This document shows, piece after piece, positions 5,784 through 9,335 of a DNA stretch of 9,335 bases. Position numbers and translations under genes: made by a program. Every line of letters begins with the position of its first letter. Positions within the stretch are counted from its first letter, which is position 1. The notes beneath the pieces are model-generated. The model saw only the letters and a list, made by a program, of their open reading frames with translations, ran no database searches and had not been told where the DNA came from. This DNA comes from an uncultured Bacillota bacterium (GTDB lineage: Bacteria; Bacillota; Clostridia; Peptostreptococcales; Anaerovoracaceae), in the NCBI GenBank assembly GCA_949287115.1, contig CASEFF010000053.1:1-9335 (forward strand). The letters are read 5' to 3'.

Positions 5784-7343
5784 ATGGAAAACAATTCCAA
5801 ACCCCAGACTCTAAACAGAACGCTGGGTCTTGCGGAATGCGTCACCATTACGGCCGGTGCCGTAATAGGCGTAGGCCTGTTCACCGTCGGTTCCAACATC
5901 GTCGGCATAATGGGCGGTACCGTAATCATCGCATCACTGATTTCGTTCGTGCTCATCCTGTTCCCGTGCGCTATGTACGGTGAGATGAGTGCAGCGCTGC
6001 CTCTGGCCGGAGGTACGTACTCCTTCGCGAAGAGAGCCATCAACTATCCTGTGGCCATCTTCGAGAGCTGGAACTACACGCTGGCTCAGATCGGTATCGG
6101 AGCTTCCGAGTCTATGGCATTCTCCAACTACTTTTGCAGACTGCTGAACGCTCTCGGACTCAACGTTCCGGTAAGCAACGACAACTACTCGCTGATAGAC
6201 CTGATGCAGGGCGAAGTCGATCCTGCCGTATTCTGGTGGAGAGCCATCCCTGCCATCTGCCTGTTCATCCTCTTCACTTACATTTCCTACAGAGGAATAG
6301 AGATGAACGGTAAGACGCAGAACTTCTTCATGTTCTTCTTCTGGGCATGCTCGCTGGTATGGTTCGCTACGGTTATCGCAAAGGCTGATTTCTCGAGCGT
6401 TACCGAAATGGTAGCAGGCGTGGGTATCCCACCTGAAATCAACGCATTCGCTCAGGCTGTACTGCTTGTACTGTGGTGCTTCTTCGGGTATGAGACCATC
6501 GTAGGTATGGGATCGGAAGTAAAGTTCCCGCAGCTGACGCTGCCGAGAGCTCTGCTGATCTCGCCGTTCTGCGTACTGGCCGTAAACCTGCTGTTCCAGT
6601 GGTTCCTGTGCGCACTGACTCCTGCAGAGGATCTGCCTGCACTGGCTGAATCCGCAGCACCTTACGCCGATGCCATGCAGTATGCCGGCATCGTGGGACT
6701 GCCTCTCGTAATACTCTGTCTGGGTATAACGCTGGGCGGTGACTTCTCTACCATGAACCCTTGTATCGCAGGACCTGCAAGATACATCTACATCATGGCT
6801 GAGGACGGCAACTTCCCTAAGTACTTCGGTAAGGTACATCCTAAGTTCCACAGCCCTCACAGAGCTGTAGTGCTCTGCGGAGTACTCGGTATATTCTTCA
6901 TACTTTCGGGATCCATCAAGATCGTAGCGCTGATGTGCTCGTACAACCAGATACAGTCCTACATCATAGGATTCTGGTCATTCCTGGCACTGCGTAAGAA
7001 AGAGCCTGATCTCAACAGGCCTTGGAGATGCCCTGCGGGAACGTTCGGAGCATGGTTCAGTATCATATGCTTCGCACTGCTGCTGATACTGGCTTACGAC
7101 CCTGTTGCCATCTGGTACAACATCATCTGGGACGCTATAGCCATACTGTACTATCTGATATTCGTACGCAAGAGACCTATACCTCAGGAAGCCATCGACG
7201 TGGAGGCACTTGCCCTCGCCACTGCCGATCCTACTCCTGAAGAAAAGGACAAGCTGGACAGACAGTACAAGCGCTGGAGAATCGGATCGATCTGCTTCGC
7301 CGCTGCTGCCGTTCTGCTGTTCGTTATCACATGGATAATCTAA
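5784..7343 (+). CDS. APC-superfamily amino acid permease
   Basis: This is a secondary transporter in the cytoplasmic membrane that moves amino acids or amines, usually by proton symport or by exchange. It has 519 residues and about 12 hydrophobic segments. Helix 1 carries the unwound substrate-binding motif 'GAVIGVGLF' at 25-33; the sixth helix region has 'WCFFGYETIVGMGSEVKFPQ' at 231-250; and 'GPARYIYIMAEDGNFP' at 330-345 with 'HPKFHSPHRAVV' at 352-363 is the typical APC loop between helices 8 and 9. A last membrane segment (500-519) follows a charged cytoplasmic stretch (462-499, 'PTPEEKDKLDRQYKRWR'). AAGGAGG stands 10 bases before the ATG. Its codons are more biased than those of the neighbours (mostly ATC for Ile, CTG for Leu, CCT for Pro, GTA for Val), which suggests strong expression. 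The substrate cannot be read from the sequence; amino acid, ethanolamine-like amine or GABA-type solutes are all possible. A terminator follows within 25 bases. Confidence 0.93.
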   Translation: MENNSKPQTLNRTLGLAECVTITAGAVIGVGLFTVGSNIVGIMGGTVIIASLISFVLILFPCAMYGEMSAALPLAGGTYSFAKRAINYPVAIFESWNYTLAQIGIGASESMAFSNYFCRLLNALGLNVPVSNDNYSLIDLMQGEVDPAVFWWRAIPAICLFILFTYISYRGIEMNGKTQNFFMFFFWACSLVWFATVIAKADFSSVTEMVAGVGIPPEINAFAQAVLLVLWCFFGYETIVGMGSEVKFPQLTLPRALLISPFCVLAVNLLFQWFLCALTPAEDLPALAESAAPYADAMQYAGIVGLPLVILCLGITLGGDFSTMNPCIAGPARYIYIMAEDGNFPKYFGKVHPKFHSPHRAVVLCGVLGIFFILSGSIKIVALMCSYNQIQSYIIGFWSFLALRKKEPDLNRPWRCPAGTFGAWFSIICFALLLILAYDPVAIWYNIIWDAIAILYYLIFVRKRPIPQEAIDVEALALATADPTPEEKDKLDRQYKRWRIGSICFAAAAVLLFVITWII

Positions 7344-7365
7344 ATCTGACGATATACAGATATTT

Positions 7366-7394
7366 GAAAGAGCCGTCATAACGACGGCTCTTTC
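7366..7394 (+). terminator. Strong hairpin terminator after the permease gene
   Basis: GAAAGAGCCGTC (7366-7377) pairs with GACGGCTCTTTC (7383-7394) as a perfect 12-bp stem with a 5-base loop, 22 bases after the permease stop. The 3' arm ends in CTCTTTC, and the sequence beyond (ATAAATC) has no long T-tract, so release may rely on the A-T pairs at the stem base. It closes the permease transcript. Confidence 0.7.
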
Positions 7395-7410
7395 ATAAAT
7401 CACGAAACTG

Positions 7411-7419
7411 TGGTAGAAT
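7411..7419 (+). promoter_or_regulatory. Extended -10 promoter upstream of the microprotein gene
   Basis: TGGTAGAAT forms an extended -10 element (TGn plus TAGAAT, 5 of 6 to consensus). The -35 position is weak and overlaps the preceding terminator arm. A start near 7426 would give a leader of about 74 bases before the ATG at 7500. It offers the small gene a transcript of its own behind the permease terminator. Confidence 0.45.
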
Positions 7420-7499
7420 ACCCATATGCCGCACAGCATGTAGCATTGCAGGCATATCGCTAAAGCTTAACTGATCAATACACAGATGAGGATCGCTAA

Positions 7500-7634
7500 A
7501 TGAGAAAAATTTTCGGAACGATAATATTCATATTTCTTATAATACTTTCGACGGCCGGAGTTGCCGCATACGTAATGCAGGAAGCATTTCAGGAGCCAAT
7601 AACATTCAAGGAATTCTTTGAGATGGTATTCTGA
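7500..7634 (+). CDS. Membrane microprotein, 44 residues, unknown function
   Basis: This is a short reading frame that begins 'MRKIFGTIIFIFLIILST' and ends 'FKEFFEMVF'. Residues about 5-25 form one hydrophobic helix behind two basic residues, the layout of an N-in single-pass membrane protein or an uncleaved signal anchor. The tail 27-44 has four Glu, one Lys and several Phe, and may be an amphipathic helix. Support for a real gene: GAGG stands 8 bases before the ATG, an extended -10 promoter lies about 80 bases upstream behind the permease terminator, and a hairpin follows 28 bases after the stop. It is the only gene candidate in the 426-base stretch between the permease and the acylating dehydrogenase. 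I recognise no family. It could instead be chance hydrophobic sequence, but the complete set of signals argues against that. Confidence 0.6.
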   Translation: MRKIFGTIIFIFLIILSTAGVAAYVMQEAFQEPITFKEFFEMVF

Positions 7635-7661
7635 CCGTTTTATCACGGTGATCCTGTTGAA

Positions 7662-7712
7662 AAAAGGGTGTCACATCAGCGAAGTTCCATCCGTCTGATG
7701 CGGCACCCTTTT
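7662..7712. terminator. Bidirectional terminator between convergent genes
   Basis: AAAAGGGTG (7662-7670) pairs with CACCCTTTT (7704-7712), and above it CATCAG (7674-7679) pairs with CTGATG (7695-7700), with a short imperfect section between the two and a 15-base loop. Rightward it ends the microprotein transcript with four T. Leftward the run is longer (six T after CCC), so it is the better terminator for the acylating dehydrogenase gene, whose stop is about 58 bases away. The rest of 7635-7769 holds nothing I can support. Confidence 0.75.
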
Positions 7713-7769
7713 CATATCCCTATCCGTCATGTCTGTGTCACGCGACACCGTCACATCGCACGCTCCTCA

Positions 7770-9146
7770 TCATCCCCAGAGCTCTTCATACGTGGGAACA
7801 TGGTTGTCCGGCATATATCTGGCTATCCTCGAAACGTTCATCAGATGCGTATATGTGAGGTTCTCGGATATGCTGTTGTTGCCCCATGAACCGCAGCCCA
7901 GAGTATTGGTCGGCGCCAGTCCGTTGTAATAGCTCCCTCCGGCGCTGCTGGCCGCCGTCTGGTTTATGACGAATCTGGAGACGCACAGGCTGTTTCCCAC
8001 ATAGGCGATGTTCTCCTCCGAGTCGGAGTGGAACACGGCGCTGTGGCCTTTACCGTCCTTTTCGAGGTTTTCCGCAGCGATCCTGACCCCTTCTTCAAGA
8101 TCGGCATATCTGTATGCCGCCAGTACGGGCGCCATCTTCTCTCCTCCCAGAGGATCCGTCAGTCCCGAGCCTTCTACCTCCACGACTATCACCTTCGTAT
8201 CCTCAGGTATGGATATACCCGCAAGCTGCGCCACCTTATCGCACGACTGTCCCACGGAATGCCTGTTGGCCTTGCCGTCCATGAAAAGAGCTCCCCTCAT
8301 GGCTTCCAGCTCATCCTTTTTTCTCACGATGTATGCGCCTTCCGCCTCAAACTCGGCTATCATATCATCGTAGTCATCCTCGTGACATATCACCGACTGT
8401 TCTCCCGAACATATTATGCCGTTATCGAAAGTCCTGCCGGCGATCACCTTTGGTACCGCCGTCTTCATATCGTATCCCCGGTCTATTATGCACTGCACGT
8501 TTCCGGCGCCCACGCCCAGAGCCGGTCTCCCGGAACTGTAAGCCGCCTTTACTATGCCGGCTCCTCCTGTGGCTATCACGACGTCAGCGGATGCCATCAG
8601 GTTTTTCGTATTCTCCCTTGAATGCTGATCCAGCACCTGTATCAGATGCTCCGGATATCCCAGTCGCCTCAGCTCGGCGTTTATCATGTCCACCGTCTCC
8701 GTGCTGCATTTTACGGAACTGTGATGAGGCGTTATGACTATGGCGTTGCCGCATTTCAGCGCGAACATGGCATTGCTCATGGGAGTCACTATGGGATTTG
8801 TACAGGGCGTAACGGCGGCGGCAACTCCCATGGGCTTTGCTATCCTCGTTATGCCGGTCTTCTCATCGGTATCGAGTATGCCTCTCGACTTTTTCCCCTT
8901 CAGGAAAGCCCAGACCATCCCCGCCTTCTGCCTGTTCTTGGCTATCTTGTCGGGGACGTTGCCCATCTTCGTCTCCGCTACCGCGATCTCCGCCAGATAC
9001 TCCGCATTGTCGTACACCACCTTACCTATGGTGGCTACGGCGCGATCCACTTCCTCCTGAGACATCAGCTCGAATTCACGCTGAGCGGCTCTCGCCCTTT
9101 CCATATATCCCTCTATATACATCCTGCTCATTTCACTGTCGTTCAT
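7770..9146 (-). CDS. CoA-acylating aldehyde dehydrogenase, SucD/SauS type
   Basis: This cytoplasmic enzyme interconverts an aldehyde and its acyl-CoA with NAD(P)+ and CoA. The 458 residues resemble Clostridium kluyveri CoA-dependent succinate semialdehyde dehydrogenase (SucD) from one end to the other, including 'GKVVYDNAEY' at 41-50, 'NPIVTPMSNAMFALK' at 117-131, 'SADVVIATGGAG' at 186-197, 'VKAAYSSGRPALGVGAGN' at 199-216, the catalytic cysteine C246 in 'FDNGIICSGEQSVI', and the C-terminal 'LGCGSWGNNSISENLTY' at 416-432. Acylating sulfoacetaldehyde dehydrogenase (SauS) and the aldehyde domain of AdhE belong to the same branch, so succinate semialdehyde, sulfoacetaldehyde or another short aldehyde may be the substrate. 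It stands alone, without a fused alcohol dehydrogenase domain. GGAGG is 8 bases before the ATG. It follows a radA-like gene by 15 bases, so it is probably co-transcribed with it, and a terminator lies beyond its stop. Confidence 0.9.
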   Translation of the reverse strand: MNDSEMSRMYIEGYMERARAAQREFELMSQEEVDRAVATIGKVVYDNAEYLAEIAVAETKMGNVPDKIAKNRQKAGMVWAFLKGKKSRGILDTDEKTGITRIAKPMGVAAAVTPCTNPIVTPMSNAMFALKCGNAIVITPHHSSVKCSTETVDMINAELRRLGYPEHLIQVLDQHSRENTKNLMASADVVIATGGAGIVKAAYSSGRPALGVGAGNVQCIIDRGYDMKTAVPKVIAGRTFDNGIICSGEQSVICHEDDYDDMIAEFEAEGAYIVRKKDELEAMRGALFMDGKANRHSVGQSCDKVAQLAGISIPEDTKVIVVEVEGSGLTDPLGGEKMAPVLAAYRYADLEEGVRIAAENLEKDGKGHSAVFHSDSEENIAYVGNSLCVSRFVINQTAASSAGGSYYNGLAPTNTLGCGSWGNNSISENLTYTHLMNVSRIARYMPDNHVPTYEELWG

Positions 9147-9161
9147 GTAATGATCCTCCCG

Positions 9162-9335
9162 CTAAAAAAGTCCCTGTATCTCCGCTATGTTCTTTATTCC
9201 CACGATCCTGACAGGAGCCATACCGGCTGCCGACCTGTCCGCGTTTATATCGGCTTCGGCTTTCCTCAGCCTGTCGGCGTTCCTGACCGGCAGGACCAGT
9301 CTTTCAAAGCCCAGCTTCGCCGCTTCCTTCAGTAT
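9162..9335 (-). CDS. radA: C-terminal end of a RadA/Sms-like DNA repair protein (cut by window edge)
   Basis: Only the last 57 residues lie in the window. 'EAAKLGFERLVLPVRNADRL' followed by 'VRIVGIKNIAEIQGLF' at the extreme end matches the last part of the Lon-protease-like C-terminal domain of RadA (Sms), where a helix, a 'LP..N' strand end and a final 'I.GV..I.EA' strand-helix close the protein. RadA is a RecA-like ATPase that aids branch migration during recombination. The stretch between the two motifs (about 20-40) is longer than in most RadA proteins I know. The same fold ends the Lon-like domain of ComM/YifB and Lon, so those are alternatives, but in ComM/YifB further domains would follow and here the protein ends. 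The stop is 15 bases before the acylating dehydrogenase gene on the same strand. Confidence 0.55.
   Translation of the reverse strand: MLKEAAKLGFERLVLPVRNADRLRKAEADINADRSAAGMAPVRIVGIKNIAEIQGLF

Noticed and set aside
5934..6860. 308-codon minus-strand reading frame inside the permease
   Set aside because: It is antisense to a clear 12-helix transporter, with a Cys/Arg/Glu-rich composition typical of shadow frames.

Overview
The window looks like chromosomal DNA of an anaerobic, Clostridia-type Bacillota. The evidence is strong AGGAGG-like ribosome binding sites, frequent ATA (Ile) and AGA/AGG (Arg) codons at moderate GC, a CoA-acylating aldehyde dehydrogenase closely resembling Clostridium kluyveri SucD, and a GldA-type glycerol dehydrogenase. 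I cannot name a species from the sequence. There is no transposase, integrase, CRISPR array, rRNA or tRNA visible.

Left block (about 1-5210, all minus strand): transcription runs right to left from a well-formed sigma-70 promoter (TTGACC-17-TATCAT) through an AraC-type regulator, a glycerol-kinase-like FGGY kinase and a class V (PhnW-like) aminotransferase. It then meets two consecutive hairpins. A new extended -10 promoter starts a second unit of glycerol dehydrogenase (gldA) and an NAD(P)-type aldehyde dehydrogenase that is cut by the left edge; the last two genes overlap by one base (TGATG). The set oxidises, phosphorylates and transaminates small C2-C4 molecules. GldA is canonical. The kinase and the aminotransferase each lack an arginine that contacts substrate in the reference enzymes, so the first unit may not be plain glycerol or aminoethylphosphonate metabolism.

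Middle block (5280-7634, plus strand): a small three-helix membrane protein of unknown function, a 519-residue APC-superfamily amino acid permease with strongly biased codons, an intrinsic-terminator-like hairpin, and then a 44-codon membrane microprotein with its own promoter and ribosome binding site. A hairpin at 7662-7712 separates this block from the convergent genes to the right.

Right block (7662-9335, minus strand): the C-terminal end of a RadA/Sms-like DNA repair protein (cut by the right edge), followed after 15 bases by a CoA-acylating aldehyde dehydrogenase of the SucD/SauS type.

The window is mostly ordinary metabolism. The points that merit a second look are the altered substrate residues of the kinase and aminotransferase, their pairing in one operon, the microprotein, and the radA-aldehyde dehydrogenase linkage.
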